Of a DNA stretch of 64,000 nucleotides, positions 33,637 through 42,443 are shown piece by piece. Every line of letters starts with the position of its first letter. Positions within the stretch are counted from its first letter, which is position 1. The position numbers were made by a program, and so were the translations under genes. Under the pieces are notes generated by a model, which had not been told where the DNA came from, ran no database searches, and saw only the letters and a program-made list of their open reading frames with translations. The DNA lies in NCBI GenBank assembly GCA_964446945.1, contig CAYUQO010000002.1:372001-436000 (forward strand). Reading direction: 5' to 3'. This DNA is from CAIYRG01 sp964446945 (lineage in GTDB: Bacteria > Pseudomonadota > Alphaproteobacteria > Micropepsales > Micropepsaceae).

Positions 33637-34188
33637 ATGAGGAAACATTGGCTATTGGCTGCCGGAGCAGCGCTCGCTTTGTGCGGCGGCATCGCAGACG
33701 CCCGGCAATGGAATCCCCCGCCGCAAATGGCGGCGCTCGACTACTCCCAAATCAGCCATATCAAGCCCACTGGCCAGGTGGTGATGCTATGGTGGATCGT
33801 GCCGGAAATCTTCATGCCGAATCCCAATAACCAGGCGCTCCTGAATGTTCTCTCGCATTACGTCGTGCTTGGCGTGGTGCAGGGACGTCCGGGCGCGAAC
33901 GGCGGCTTGACCTTTGATCCAGTCCCGGCACTGCAGATCACGGATCAGGCATCGCACACATATTCGCCACTGCCGGAGAACATGCTTCCCGCAGATGTGA
34001 GCCAGGCTCTGACTACGGTTGAAAACTTGGCGCGCCAGACCCCGGTTGCACCACTGGCGCAGGGAATGCACTGGTTCGTGTACCAGGCGGACACGATTCA
34101 CAGCTGTGGCCCGGGCCGGATGTCGATTGCTCTGTCCGGCGAGACCTATACTTTCGACACGCCGATTCCCGGCTGCGCGAACAAGTAA
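33637..34188 (+). CDS. Secreted protein of unknown function
   Basis: A 183-residue protein with a signal peptide (MRKHWLLAAGAALALCGG, probable cleavage near ADA-R). The mature part is rich in hydrophobic and aromatic residues (VVMLWWIVPEIFM). Two cysteines sit near the C-terminus (IHSCGPGRM and IPGCANK) and probably form a disulfide. I recognise no domain. AAGG lies upstream of the ATG. An intrinsic terminator follows at 34276. Confidence 0.7.
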   Translation: MRKHWLLAAGAALALCGGIADARQWNPPPQMAALDYSQISHIKPTGQVVMLWWIVPEIFMPNPNNQALLNVLSHYVVLGVVQGRPGANGGLTFDPVPALQITDQASHTYSPLPENMLPADVSQALTTVENLARQTPVAPLAQGMHWFVYQADTIHSCGPGRMSIALSGETYTFDTPIPGCANK

Positions 34189-34275
34189 GGTCGAGCGTAT
34201 TTCAAAATAAATTTTGCGGCAGTCTGCCGGGTCAAACGGCACAAAGCCCGCGCACGAGCCGTTGTGTCATCGGTG

Positions 34276-34302
34276 ACGCGTCGTCTTGACGGCGCGTTTT
34301 AT
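34276..34302 (+). terminator. Intrinsic terminator
   Basis: ACGCGTCGTC (34276-34285) pairs with GACGGCGCGT (34288-34297), with one T.G wobble; the real loop is probably the tetranucleotide CTTG. It is followed by TTTATTTC. It ends transcription of the secreted protein gene at 34188 and isolates it from the next operon. Confidence 0.75.
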
Positions 34303-34325
34303 TTCTTGAGCAGAGGACACCGGAG

Positions 34326-34898
34326 ATGGACACACGCGTGCAAAACTCATCCGGCATGTCGCAGCCGAATTCCGACGGCCTTGACATCTCCGCGATTGCA
34401 GAGAGCGCCAAGGCAAAGCTCGGCGAGATCGGCGCGCCGGTCAAAGACAAAGCCATGGAAGTCGCGTCGCAACAAAAGGACGCGGGGGCCGAACAACTTC
34501 AGACTGCGAGTCGTGCAATTCACGGCGCGGCGCGCGAACTCGAATCGTCAATGCCGCAAATCGCGGGCTATGTGCATGATGTCGGTCAGCAGCTGGAAAA
34601 ATTTGCCTCCGATATCCGCGGCGGCAGCATCGACGAACTGATGAGCAAGCTCGGCGCGCTGAGCAAGGACCAGCCCGCGCTCGTATTTGGCGGCGCCTTG
34701 CTCGCAGGACTCGCCCTCACCCGCTTCCTGAAAAGCTCGGCAGGCTCCGGGGAAAGCTCCTCCTCCATGGAGATGAGCGGCATGCAAACCGGTTCGATGA
34801 CGATGCAGTCGGGAAATACCGGCACCAGCATGGGCCAGGGCGGCTTCTCGGGCACTGGGTCGAGCGGGTTTCAAGGGCCTACGGGGAGCAGCCGATGA
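34326..34898 (+). CDS. Putative membrane-associated stress protein
   Basis: A 190-residue protein. An acidic, helical N-terminal half (ISAIAESAKAKLGEIGAPVK then KDAGAEQLQTASRAIHGAAR) leads to one hydrophobic segment at about 118-138 (DQPALVFGGALLAGLALTRF). A low-complexity Ser/Gly/Met tail follows (SSSMEMSGMQTGSMTMQSG onwards). The helical region resembles LEA-like or apolipoprotein-like amphipathic repeats. First gene of a three-gene operon with a holin-X-type and a DUF3618-type protein. The 'DQP' plus hydrophobic segment recurs in the third gene, suggesting related membrane anchors. Confidence 0.7.
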   Translation: MDTRVQNSSGMSQPNSDGLDISAIAESAKAKLGEIGAPVKDKAMEVASQQKDAGAEQLQTASRAIHGAARELESSMPQIAGYVHDVGQQLEKFASDIRGGSIDELMSKLGALSKDQPALVFGGALLAGLALTRFLKSSAGSGESSSSMEMSGMQTGSMTMQSGNTGTSMGQGGFSGTGSSGFQGPTGSSR

Positions 34899-35314
34899 AC
34901 ATGCACTTCAAACGCTCAATCCCCGACATCATCAGTGATGTCGTGCACCAGGGCACCAATCTTGTGCGCAAGGAAGCGGAGCTTGCCCGTGCTGAAGTGT
35001 CGGAAAAGATCTCCGGCGCGGCGATGGGCATCGGGCTCGCGATTTTCGGAGCCGTTCTCGCAATCCCCGCACTGGTGATCTTGCTCGAAGCCGCTGTGGC
35101 CGGCCTGATCGCGGCGGGCCTGGCGGTGTACTGGTCGGCACTGATCATTGGCGGCATCACCCTGATCATCGGGATCGCAGTCCTAATGGCCGGAGCCAGC
35201 CGGCTGAAGGGCGAAAACCTCGTCCCGCACAAAACCATTCACCAACTGCAGCGCGACGCCCAGGTCGCAGCCAACGAAACGAGGACTGACCATGGCATCA
35301 ACAGAGCAGCTTGA
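34895..35314 (+). CDS. Holin-X/DUF1469-type membrane protein
   Basis: A 139-residue protein: a charged N-terminal helix (DVVHQGTNLVRKEAELARAE) followed by two membrane segments (about 50-75 and 80-102). This is the layout of the actinobacterial holin-X/DUF1469 'phage holin family' proteins. The family name is historical; these are chromosomal proteins found in stress-related operons with DUF3618 genes. It overlaps the preceding gene by four bases and the following gene by 20, so all three are co-translated. Confidence 0.8.
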   Translation: MNMHFKRSIPDIISDVVHQGTNLVRKEAELARAEVSEKISGAAMGIGLAIFGAVLAIPALVILLEAAVAGLIAAGLAVYWSALIIGGITLIIGIAVLMAGASRLKGENLVPHKTIHQLQRDAQVAANETRTDHGINRAA

Positions 35315-36284
35315 ACGTGAAGCAGAGCTGAGCCGCGCGCGGCTTGCGTCCTCGCTTGAGGAATTGCGCAACGTCACTCCCGGCCGGGTGATGGATGAGA
35401 TTTTGGGCTACGCCAAGAGCGGCAGCGCAGATCTTGTTCGCGGCATCGGAAATCAGGTTGTCCAGCATCCGCTTCCGGCGGCCCTGATCGGCGCCGGGCT
35501 TGCCTGGATGATCATGTCCAGCGGCTCATCGGGGCGCGGTTCGGCCTATGACACGCGCACCCACACCACATCCAACGGCAGCTGGTTTTCCGAAACCAAA
35601 CAGGCGGCTTCATCGGCGGCAGAATCGGCCGGCGAACGCGCAAGTTCTGCAATGCACGGGATGAAGGACTCCGCGCAGAACGCGATGTCCGGTATTGGCG
35701 ACAGCATCGACAGCGCCACAGGTGCGGTGAAGGACCGCGCCCAGTCCGCGATGTCGAGTCTGAGCGAGACCGCGTCCGGCATTGGAGATTCGCTGTCGAA
35801 TGCATATGGCGCCGTGAGTGGCTCCGTATCATCCGCCGCGAACACTTGCGTCGATGCGGCCAACAGCATCATTCCGTCTCAGGACGAATTGATCCAGGCC
35901 AGCCAGCGCATCTGGGATTTCTGCAAGGACCAGCCGCTGGTCGTTGCCGGCCTTGGGCTCGCCATCGGTGCGGCGATCGGTTCGGCCATCCCGGTGACTG
36001 AGGCCGAACGGCGGCTGATGGGTGAAACCTCCGATCAGCTGAAACAGAAGGCCCAGGAGTTCGTCAATGATCCGCTGAAAAGCGCCAATCAGATGGCGAA
36101 ATCGGTCGGCGAACAGATCATCGATGAGGCCGCAAAAATCGCCAAGCAGGAAGTGGCGAATCTGGTCAGCGGATGGAACTCGGGCGCCAGCCGTGATGGC
36201 GGAATCCAGTCGGATCAGCCTTCTGGCGGTGAACCCGGATCGGGCGATTTTTCATCCGGGCAGGGCCAACGCCCGTTTCATTGA
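35292..36284 (+). CDS. DUF3618-domain envelope protein with LEA-like repeats
   Basis: A 330-residue protein. The N-terminal DUF3618 motif is LEREAELSRARLASSLEELR with GRVMDEILGY. A hydrophobic segment is at about 55-75 (HPLPAALIGAGLAWMIM). A long Ala/Ser/Gly/Asp region from about 100 to 195 has repeating 11-13-residue amphipathic units (AMHGMKDSAQNAM, SIGDSIDSATGAVKDRAQS-type). A second anchor-like segment is near 212-235 (DQPLVVAGLGLAIGAAIGSA). The repeats resemble desiccation-type LEA proteins. Related genes in rhizobia are labelled nutrient-deprivation-induced; function is inferred only. Confidence 0.75.
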   Translation: MASTEQLEREAELSRARLASSLEELRNVTPGRVMDEILGYAKSGSADLVRGIGNQVVQHPLPAALIGAGLAWMIMSSGSSGRGSAYDTRTHTTSNGSWFSETKQAASSAAESAGERASSAMHGMKDSAQNAMSGIGDSIDSATGAVKDRAQSAMSSLSETASGIGDSLSNAYGAVSGSVSSAANTCVDAANSIIPSQDELIQASQRIWDFCKDQPLVVAGLGLAIGAAIGSAIPVTEAERRLMGETSDQLKQKAQEFVNDPLKSANQMAKSVGEQIIDEAAKIAKQEVANLVSGWNSGASRDGGIQSDQPSGGEPGSGDFSSGQGQRPFH

Positions 36285-36298
36285 GAGTCATTGAAAGC

Positions 36299-36331
36299 AA
36301 AACCCCGGCCGCGAAGCGGCCGGGGTTTTTT
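36299..36331. terminator. Bidirectional intrinsic terminator
   Basis: AAAACCCCGGCCGC (36299-36312) and GCGGCCGGGGTTTT (36316-36329) form a perfect 14-bp stem around a GAA loop, with TT after. The A- and T-tracts make it work in both directions. It lies between the convergent DUF3618 gene (ends 36284) and the molybdenum hydroxylase gene (ends 36335). Confidence 0.93.
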
Positions 36332-36334
36332 GCG

Positions 36335-38647
36335 TCAGGCGGCCTTGCCCCACAAGGCGGAAAGGACACGTTCCGGTGTCAGCGGAAGCTGGCGGATGCG
36401 CACACCAATCGCGTCGAAAAGCGCATTGGCGACGCCGGGCCAGACGCTTTCGCTCGCTGGTTCGCCGACGCGCATGGGCGGCAAATCAGGCCGGTCCAGC
36501 AGCACAATGTCGATTTCATCGGGTATCTCGGTGAACCTCACGATCGGATAAGACGACCAGTCGAGACTTGTTATGCGCGAGCGGTCGAATTTTACTTCTT
36601 CCTTCAATGCACGGCTGATGCTCTGAATCACGCCGCCTTCGACCTGGTTGCGCACTGCACCCGGATTGACGACGAGGCCGCAATCCTGGGCGATTGTCAC
36701 ACGCTGTACATGGACCACTCCGGTTCTGCGATTCACTGCAACTTCGTAGATGCCGGCGACATTGGTGTCGGTGTCGCTGCCCAGCATTGCAACGCCACGG
36801 CCATAGGCGACATCGCCGGAGTTCGGCGCCGTTCCGGATGGGCGGGACTGCCATTTCGCCTTCTCCGCCGCGGCTTTGAGAACCGCCAGTCCGCGCGGGC
36901 GCGGCGAATGTTTGAGCCGGAACGCAATCGGATCTTCACCCGCGGCCGCGGCGAGTTCGTCCATAAAACATTCGTCGACGAAAATATTGTCGGGCGAACC
37001 GACACCGCGCATCGAACCGACGCGGATGCGCAGTGGCCCCTCCCGGTGTGATGCCGGGCCGAGGTAAGTGAATACGACCCGTTTGTTGGGCAGGTCCTGA
37101 TACACGGGATCAAAATTTCCCGCCGCGCCGCTGAATCCTTCTTCCAATCCCGGTTTGGTCCAACCGGCCAACTGCGCTGTCACCAGGCTGCCGGGTTCGC
37201 CGCCATGCTTGGGCTCGTGATATTCGGGCCGCGAGTAACCCGAAAATCCGAATGTGCGCGCATCCCAGGCGGCGATCTTCCCGTTGCTGTCGAGGCCACC
37301 GCGGCATTCACTGATGCGAGCCGCTTTGTACGCTTCCCAGCCGTTTTCATCGGCGCGCGACCATTGCACGCGCACCGGGCGGCCGACCGCGCGCGACAAT
37401 ACGACGGCGTCAATGATCACATCGTCGGCGCCATTTTGACCATAACAGCCCGATGCCTCGGCATAGATCAGACGAACTTTCTGATTTGCGAGGCCCAGGA
37501 ATTTGGCCACTGCCTCGCGCGTGCCATAGGGCGTTTGAGTGCCGCACCAGACTGTGACGCCATCGCTCCGGACATCGGCAATCGCGCAGGACGGGCCGAT
37601 CGAGCCGTGATGATTGTATGGCGTCATGTACGTCGCGGAAATCGTCTTCGCGGACTGCGATAGACCACCCTCAACGTCACCGCGCTGGGCGAGCAATCCG
37701 CCGGGTGCATCTTTGGGATAGCCTTCGGGAAATTCCGGCAGGTGCCGCATTGTCGCGTGCAGATCTTTTTGATCCGGCAGCCCGGCCCAGTCCGTCCATT
37801 GGACCTTGAGCGCCTGCGCCGCAGCAATCGCCTGTTCCTCGCGCTGGCAAACCACGCCGACGAGATCCTGCACCCGCACCACTTTGGCGAGGCCCGGAAC
37901 ATGCGCGACTGAACTTTCGTCGATCGCCACAACCGAAGCGCCATGCGCCGGCGGACGAATGACCCGGCCATGCAGCATGGCGTCGACTTTCACGTCCTGC
38001 ATGTAGGTGAAACTGGCGAAGACTTTCTCCGGAATGTCCCAGCGCGGCAGTGATTGTCCGACGATTTTGTATTGGTCGGGCTTTTTCGGTTTGGCTCTAC
38101 CGGTGACCTTCGCTTCGAAATGCCTGCCGCCAACCAGCTCGGCATAAGTCACTTTCCGCTGCGCCGAATCGCGAATCACCACGGCGCCATCGGCCGTCAT
38201 CAGGCGCTCGGCCTGCACGCCGAGCTTTTGCGCCGCCAGATCGACCAGCACCGCACGCGCTTCCGCGGCGGCAAGGCGGATCGGACGGGAATGCGCGGAA
38301 ATGGTCCGGCTGCCGGACGACACAAACTGGTCCGGAGTACGATTCGTATCCGGCAGGACCAGGCGCACACGGTCGAACGGCATGTCGAGTTCTTCCGCCA
38401 TGACCTGCAACAACCCGGTCGAACTCCCGGTGCCGAGTTCGCAGCAGCCGGAAAACAGGGTTGCGTATCCGTCCCCGGAAATCGCAATCCATGAGTCCAC
38501 CTGATCCGTGGGCGGACCATAATCCCCCGCTTCGGCCGCGAGCGCCGGCGATTGACGCGCTGCATTCGTCAGTGCAAATCCAACGATCACCCCACCAATT
38601 TGCTTGAGGAACTCGCGGCGATCGGAACCGATACGGATCATTTCCAT
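36335..38647 (-). CDS. Tat-exported molybdenum hydroxylase, large subunit
   Basis: A 770-residue xanthine-oxidase-family molybdopterin-binding subunit like isoquinoline 1-oxidoreductase IorB and membrane-facing aldehyde dehydrogenases. The N-terminus has a twin-arginine signal (SDRREFLKQIGG then hydrophobic residues to ALAAEA). Cofactor-site blocks include GCCELGTGSSTGLLQVMAEE, GSIGPSCAIADV, EASGCYGQNGADDV and RVQWSRADE. MCD-type dinucleotide cofactor is expected for this family. It is transcribed after the 2Fe-2S subunit gene with a one-base gap. No cytochrome c subunit gene is adjacent, so the electron acceptor is open. Substrate is unknown. Confidence 0.9.
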   Translation of the reverse strand: MEMIRIGSDRREFLKQIGGVIVGFALTNAARQSPALAAEAGDYGPPTDQVDSWIAISGDGYATLFSGCCELGTGSSTGLLQVMAEELDMPFDRVRLVLPDTNRTPDQFVSSGSRTISAHSRPIRLAAAEARAVLVDLAAQKLGVQAERLMTADGAVVIRDSAQRKVTYAELVGGRHFEAKVTGRAKPKKPDQYKIVGQSLPRWDIPEKVFASFTYMQDVKVDAMLHGRVIRPPAHGASVVAIDESSVAHVPGLAKVVRVQDLVGVVCQREEQAIAAAQALKVQWTDWAGLPDQKDLHATMRHLPEFPEGYPKDAPGGLLAQRGDVEGGLSQSAKTISATYMTPYNHHGSIGPSCAIADVRSDGVTVWCGTQTPYGTREAVAKFLGLANQKVRLIYAEASGCYGQNGADDVIIDAVVLSRAVGRPVRVQWSRADENGWEAYKAARISECRGGLDSNGKIAAWDARTFGFSGYSRPEYHEPKHGGEPGSLVTAQLAGWTKPGLEEGFSGAAGNFDPVYQDLPNKRVVFTYLGPASHREGPLRIRVGSMRGVGSPDNIFVDECFMDELAAAAGEDPIAFRLKHSPRPRGLAVLKAAAEKAKWQSRPSGTAPNSGDVAYGRGVAMLGSDTDTNVAGIYEVAVNRRTGVVHVQRVTIAQDCGLVVNPGAVRNQVEGGVIQSISRALKEEVKFDRSRITSLDWSSYPIVRFTEIPDEIDIVLLDRPDLPPMRVGEPASESVWPGVANALFDAIGVRIRQLPLTPERVLSALWGKAA

Positions 38648-38648
38648 A

Positions 38649-39116
38649 TCAAGTCTCCGATGCGCGCCGGATCGCGCGAATAATGCGCAGATGGGTGCCG
38701 CAACGGCAGAGATTGTTCTCCAGCGTTCCCTTGATCTCGGCGACCGACGGCCGGGGGTTCTTTTTCAGCAGCGCCGCTGCCTGCATGATCATGCCGTTGA
38801 TGCAATATCCGCATTGCACCGCCTGTTCGGCGATGAATGCGGTTTGCAGCGGGTGGGGATGTTCGCTGGTTCCAAGTCCCTCCAGCGTGACGATCTCGTC
38901 ATCGGGAGCGATTGCGGACAGCGGCCGGGTGCAGGAGCGGACCGGTTGACCGTTGACATGGACGGTGCAGGCGCCGCATTGGCCGAGACCGCAGCCAAAA
39001 CGCGGCCCATGCAGACCGGCATCATTGCGCAACACGTAAAGCAACGGCGTCGCGGCGTCGTCGACGGTGACGCTCAGCGGATGCCCATTCACGCGGATTG
39101 TTTTTGTTGCTGCCAT
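38649..39116 (-). CDS. 2Fe-2S subunit of the molybdenum hydroxylase
   Basis: A 155-residue small subunit (CoxS/IorA type) carrying two [2Fe-2S] clusters. The plant-ferredoxin-like cluster is in FGCGLGQCGACTVHVNG with a distal Cys in VRSC. The C-terminal helical cluster is in QCGYCINGMIM and NLCRCGTH. It passes electrons from the molybdenum centre of the large subunit. It has no Tat signal and would be carried across the membrane by the large subunit's signal, as known for this family. It is 24 bases downstream of the DUF6152 gene. Confidence 0.94.
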   Translation of the reverse strand: MAATKTIRVNGHPLSVTVDDAATPLLYVLRNDAGLHGPRFGCGLGQCGACTVHVNGQPVRSCTRPLSAIAPDDEIVTLEGLGTSEHPHPLQTAFIAEQAVQCGYCINGMIMQAAALLKKNPRPSVAEIKGTLENNLCRCGTHLRIIRAIRRASET

Positions 39117-39140
39117 GCGTGTCGTGAAGTTGCGGGAGCG

Positions 39141-39542
39141 CTATTCTCCCGTCACGGGATTCGGCGCTCCGCCCGTGACCGCCAACTTGTGTCCATCTGA
39201 CAAGACGACCGTCATAAGCTGTCCACCATGTGATCCGGACTTCAGCGGATGCATCGTGACCGTGACTTTGTCGCCGGGTTTCACACTGTCGGGGCGCCAG
39301 CCATTCTTCGTCGCCTGACCCGTGCCCTGCATCTCCAGGCCATATTCAATCGGGCTGCCGCCTTGATCGCTGACCATCATGTAGATCCAGGCATGCGGAT
39401 TGGTCCATTGGAACTCCTTGACGATGCCGGTCAAGGTCAACGTTTTATCGCGATCGAACATGGCGAAGGAATGGTGTGCCATCGCCGGAACGGACAAACA
39501 GGCGAACATGCATGAAAGGGACAAAATCGCTTTGATCTTCAT
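39141..39542 (-). CDS. DUF6152-type periplasmic protein
   Basis: A 133-residue secreted protein: signal peptide MKIKAILSLSCMFACLSVPA, then AHHSFAMFDRDKTLTLTGIV, FQWTNPHAWIYM and GWRPDSVKPGDKVTVTMHPL. The TNPH block and the HHS start are typical of the DUF6152 family of small beta-barrel-like periplasmic proteins. It is first in an apparent operon with the two hydroxylase subunits. A role in maturation, or as periplasmic partner of that enzyme, is inferred from position only. The frame extends to 39971 but the signal peptide fixes the start. Confidence 0.8.
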   Translation of the reverse strand: MKIKAILSLSCMFACLSVPAMAHHSFAMFDRDKTLTLTGIVKEFQWTNPHAWIYMMVSDQGGSPIEYGLEMQGTGQATKNGWRPDSVKPGDKVTVTMHPLKSGSHGGQLMTVVLSDGHKLAVTGGAPNPVTGE

Positions 39543-39623
39543 GTAAGTCTCCGACTCAGCATTGGCCGAACGCGGCCAGTATAATAGGATTGCGGTCAAG
39601 CTTGAAAGCCACGGGAGGGCGGC

Positions 39624-40235
39624 ATGCGGTTCTCGTTTATGGTTGTCGCAGGTATCATGCTCATTGCCACATCGGCGAATGCGGCGGAGTGGAAGCTGAT
39701 GCCATTTCCCAACGAGGGCTTCGGCATCGACAGTCCGGTTCCGCTGGTGAAAGGCGCCGGCATGTATCAGGCCGCGGTCGCCGGGCGCATCCCCACCATC
39801 ACCTATTCCGGCCAACTGAACAATATCAGCTACAAAGTGACCGTGATCGACATTTCCAAACGCCCTGCGGAAGCGGTTAACCTTTACGAGGAAATGGAAG
39901 CCTTGCTGGAATTGCAGGGAAAGGTGATCGGCAACGATTCCATGGGCATCGAACCGGGAAAGGGCCGACAATACGGCCGCGAACTCGTGATTCAGTCCAA
40001 GGATGGCAGCCTGCGACGAATTGGGCTGATGTACCAGAAAGGCAAAATTTACCAGACCGAAGCAACCGTTCTACCCGGAGGGGACAAGGAATCGTTCGAT
40101 CCGGAACGGTTTGCCGATTCAATCATCTTCGACCTTGACCCGAAGCGCCGCGAAGAGCGTTGCGCCGATCCCAATAATTTCAAATTGGGTACAGATGGTA
40201 CCGCTTTGAAACGTACTCCGGATCCGAGCCCGTAG
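39624..40235 (+). CDS. Secreted protein of unknown function
   Basis: A 203-residue protein with a signal peptide (MRFSFMVVAGIMLIATSANA, cleavage before AEWKLMPF). The mature domain alternates beta-strand-like segments (RIPTITYSGQL, ISYKVTVIDIS, LRRIGLMYQKGKIYQTEATV) and ends in a Pro-rich tail. There is a single cysteine (RCADP). I do not recognise the family with confidence; the pattern resembles small periplasmic proteins that contain an N-terminal 'FPNEGFGIDSP' motif. It is divergent from DUF6152 by 81 bases. Confidence 0.68.
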   Translation: MRFSFMVVAGIMLIATSANAAEWKLMPFPNEGFGIDSPVPLVKGAGMYQAAVAGRIPTITYSGQLNNISYKVTVIDISKRPAEAVNLYEEMEALLELQGKVIGNDSMGIEPGKGRQYGRELVIQSKDGSLRRIGLMYQKGKIYQTEATVLPGGDKESFDPERFADSIIFDLDPKRREERCADPNNFKLGTDGTALKRTPDPSP

Positions 40236-40261
40236 TCCCACCGAGCACCAGCACAAATCCC

Positions 40262-41587
40262 TTGCGGCTTGACCCAGACGCACTTTTTGACTCGCGCCCG
40301 ATCGGGTCGCTGCAAATTCGTGTCTTCGTATTTTGCGCGCTGATCGCGCTGCTTGATGCCGTGGACAGTCAAGCGATCGGGGTTGCAGGTCCGCTGATGG
40401 CAGCCGGGCTGAAAATGTCCCCCGCGGCATTTGCGCCGGCCTATTCGGCAGGTTTGCTTGGAGCGGCGATTGGAGCACTTGCGTTTGGGCCGGTGAGTGA
40501 CCGCTATGGCCGCCGGCCGGCATTACTGTTCACCACCGGGCTGTTCGGCGTGTTCACTTTGCTGACCGCCCTTACCAATTCCTTTCCACTTCTGATCGCC
40601 TGCCGCCTCATCGCCGGGCTTGGTCTCGGCGGAGCCACGCCCTGTTTCATCACCATGGCCGCCGAATATGCGCCGCAGCGCAGCCGCGCAATGTTCGTGA
40701 GTCTGCTTTGGGCCGGGTATCCGCTCGGCAATTCGGTCGGCGGCGTGATGACATCCTTTCTGGTCGCGCGCTTTGATTGGCCGGTGCTCTTCCTCGCCGC
40801 CGGCGCGCCCACCATCCTGGTCGTGGTGGCGATGTTGATCTTTCTTCCCGAATCGCTGCGCTTTCTCGCCTCGTCTGGACAGAATGGCCCGGCATTGCGC
40901 ATCGCACGCCGGCTCGATCCGCAAATCCCGCACAACGCAGAAGTCATCGGCGCGGCGCGCGCACGGGTGGCAAAAATTCCGCTGCGCGATCTGTTCATCG
41001 AGGGCCGCGCACCGACCACGATTCTCGTCGGGCTGATGCTGTATTTCGGTTTCGCAACAACCACTGTCATTGTCCTGCAAACACCGACGCTGTTCCGGCA
41101 AGCTGGAATCCCGTTGCACATCTCGGCTCTGCTGGTGGCGATCTACAGCCTGGTTGCGACCTTTGGTATGGCAATCGCCGGACGCCTGCTGGAGCGGTTC
41201 GGCGCTGTCGCGGCGCTGACGCCACCATTCATTGGTGGCGGCATTCTGTTGGCCAGTCTCGGTCTGGTGGATTCGTCACCCGTCGCGGCGGGCGCGATCA
41301 TGCTGCTGTTGGGCCTGACGGCTTCCGTCGGGTCTTCCGGCGCAATCGCTCTTGCCGCCACATCCTATCCAACCGCGATGCGTTCGGCTGGCACGGGCTG
41401 GGCGATGGCACTCGGCCGATTTGGTCAGGTCTGCAGTCCGCTGGTGATCGGTGCGATGCTGGCGTTTCACTGGACTTCAACACAGATTCTCATCGCGATG
41501 GCGCTGGCGCCGGTGCTGGGCGGGGTTTGCGTGCTGCTGAAAGCAAAGTTTACTGCACCGGCCATCGCTGTTTCAGCGGCAGCCTGA
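40262..41587 (+). CDS. MFS transporter, aromatic-acid:H+ symporter (AAHS)-like
   Basis: A 441-residue, 12-TM secondary transporter. The TM1 block LLDAVDSQAIGVAGPLM parallels the DGxDxQAIG-type motif of benzoate/4-hydroxybenzoate carriers. The loop 2-3 motif is GPVSDRYGRRPALL. TM4-5 has RLIAGLGLGGATP with TMAAEYAPQRSRA, as in this family. Substrates are usually aromatic or small carboxylic acids. The start used is a TTG with a weak ribosome-binding site; a GTG at 40320 is possible but would cut into TM1. It ends 16 bases from the convergent NlpC/P60 gene. Confidence 0.82.
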   Translation: MRLDPDALFDSRPIGSLQIRVFVFCALIALLDAVDSQAIGVAGPLMAAGLKMSPAAFAPAYSAGLLGAAIGALAFGPVSDRYGRRPALLFTTGLFGVFTLLTALTNSFPLLIACRLIAGLGLGGATPCFITMAAEYAPQRSRAMFVSLLWAGYPLGNSVGGVMTSFLVARFDWPVLFLAAGAPTILVVVAMLIFLPESLRFLASSGQNGPALRIARRLDPQIPHNAEVIGAARARVAKIPLRDLFIEGRAPTTILVGLMLYFGFATTTVIVLQTPTLFRQAGIPLHISALLVAIYSLVATFGMAIAGRLLERFGAVAALTPPFIGGGILLASLGLVDSSPVAAGAIMLLLGLTASVGSSGAIALAATSYPTAMRSAGTGWAMALGRFGQVCSPLVIGAMLAFHWTSTQILIAMALAPVLGGVCVLLKAKFTAPAIAVSAAA

Positions 41588-41603
41588 AGCATTCCCGCGT
41601 TCG

Positions 41604-42443
41604 TCAGATCCGGCGAATGGTGCGGATTGGGAGCGATTCCAATTCCTGGGTGCGCGCATCGACGAGCGCCAGCGGTTCAATCGAGACCTGCATGTTGAAG
41701 CCGTTGGCGTGAATCAGCCGCGCCGAATCCAACATGATCCCGACATGGCCCTTCCAGAATATCAGGTCGCCGCGCTTGAGCGCCGCGTCGCGCGGCAGCT
41801 CTGCACCAAGTGCTGATTCCATCATATCGGTGTCGCGCGGCGAGGCGATGCCTCCCAACTCGAGCGCCGTTTGCACCAGGCCGGAACAATCGATCCCGTC
41901 CCAGGTCTTGCCGCCCCACACATAGGGCACGCCGACGAAGCGCTCGCCCACCGACACCCAGTCGGATACCACGCCATTCAGTGGCGCAAGATGACGGGCG
42001 AAAACAAACAGGCCGTTCGTCAGCTGTGCGAACCGTCCGGTGGCATCGGCGACAGAGAGTTTCGCATTCATCGGCAGGATTTGCCGTGCCCCATGCTTGA
42101 CGTCGGGCGCAACAAATAGCGGCGTCGCGATCGTCTGTACTCTGTGCGTTGAAGTTTCAGGTGGCGAAAATGCCTCTGCCTTGGCATAGCCGACATAGTC
42201 GTCGAGATCGGATTGGCCCCAAACCCATCCATTCTTCTCTTCGTAGATGTTGAAACTTTCGCCAAACAGAAGCTGCGTCTGCTGCCCGGAAGGTTCGTCC
42301 GGTTGTTTGAACAGTCCGGCGACCGCGCGCGCGACCTGCGCCTTGCGCGCTTCGGCAAATGCCGGAGCTTCCACTTTGCCTTTCAGATGCGCCGCGGCGA
42401 GATCGCCCCGCGCCGGCGTCAGCCGCGGGTCGAAGCCCGCCAT
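41604..42443 (-). CDS. NlpC/P60-family peptidase with SH3-like domains
   Basis: A 279-residue cysteine peptidase that should cut peptidoglycan stem peptides. Two SH3-like regions (about 45-90 and 105-150) precede the catalytic domain. The nucleophile is Cys in GIDCSGLV, the His is in FWKGHVGIML, and the third polar residue is in LIHANGFN. There is no signal peptide, as in the YkfC/dipeptidyl-peptidase VI branch that trims imported muropeptides in the cytoplasm; this placement is inference. The ATG shares a base with the pepA stop (TGATG), so it is coupled to an aminopeptidase gene. Confidence 0.88.
   Translation of the reverse strand: MAGFDPRLTPARGDLAAAHLKGKVEAPAFAEARKAQVARAVAGLFKQPDEPSGQQTQLLFGESFNIYEEKNGWVWGQSDLDDYVGYAKAEAFSPPETSTHRVQTIATPLFVAPDVKHGARQILPMNAKLSVADATGRFAQLTNGLFVFARHLAPLNGVVSDWVSVGERFVGVPYVWGGKTWDGIDCSGLVQTALELGGIASPRDTDMMESALGAELPRDAALKRGDLIFWKGHVGIMLDSARLIHANGFNMQVSIEPLALVDARTQELESLPIRTIRRI

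Noticed and set aside
34895..35314. Prophage call based on a 'phage holin' label
   Set aside because: The holin-X/DUF1469 fold here is part of a chromosomal DUF3618 operon; no lysin, capsid, tail or integrase gene accompanies it.
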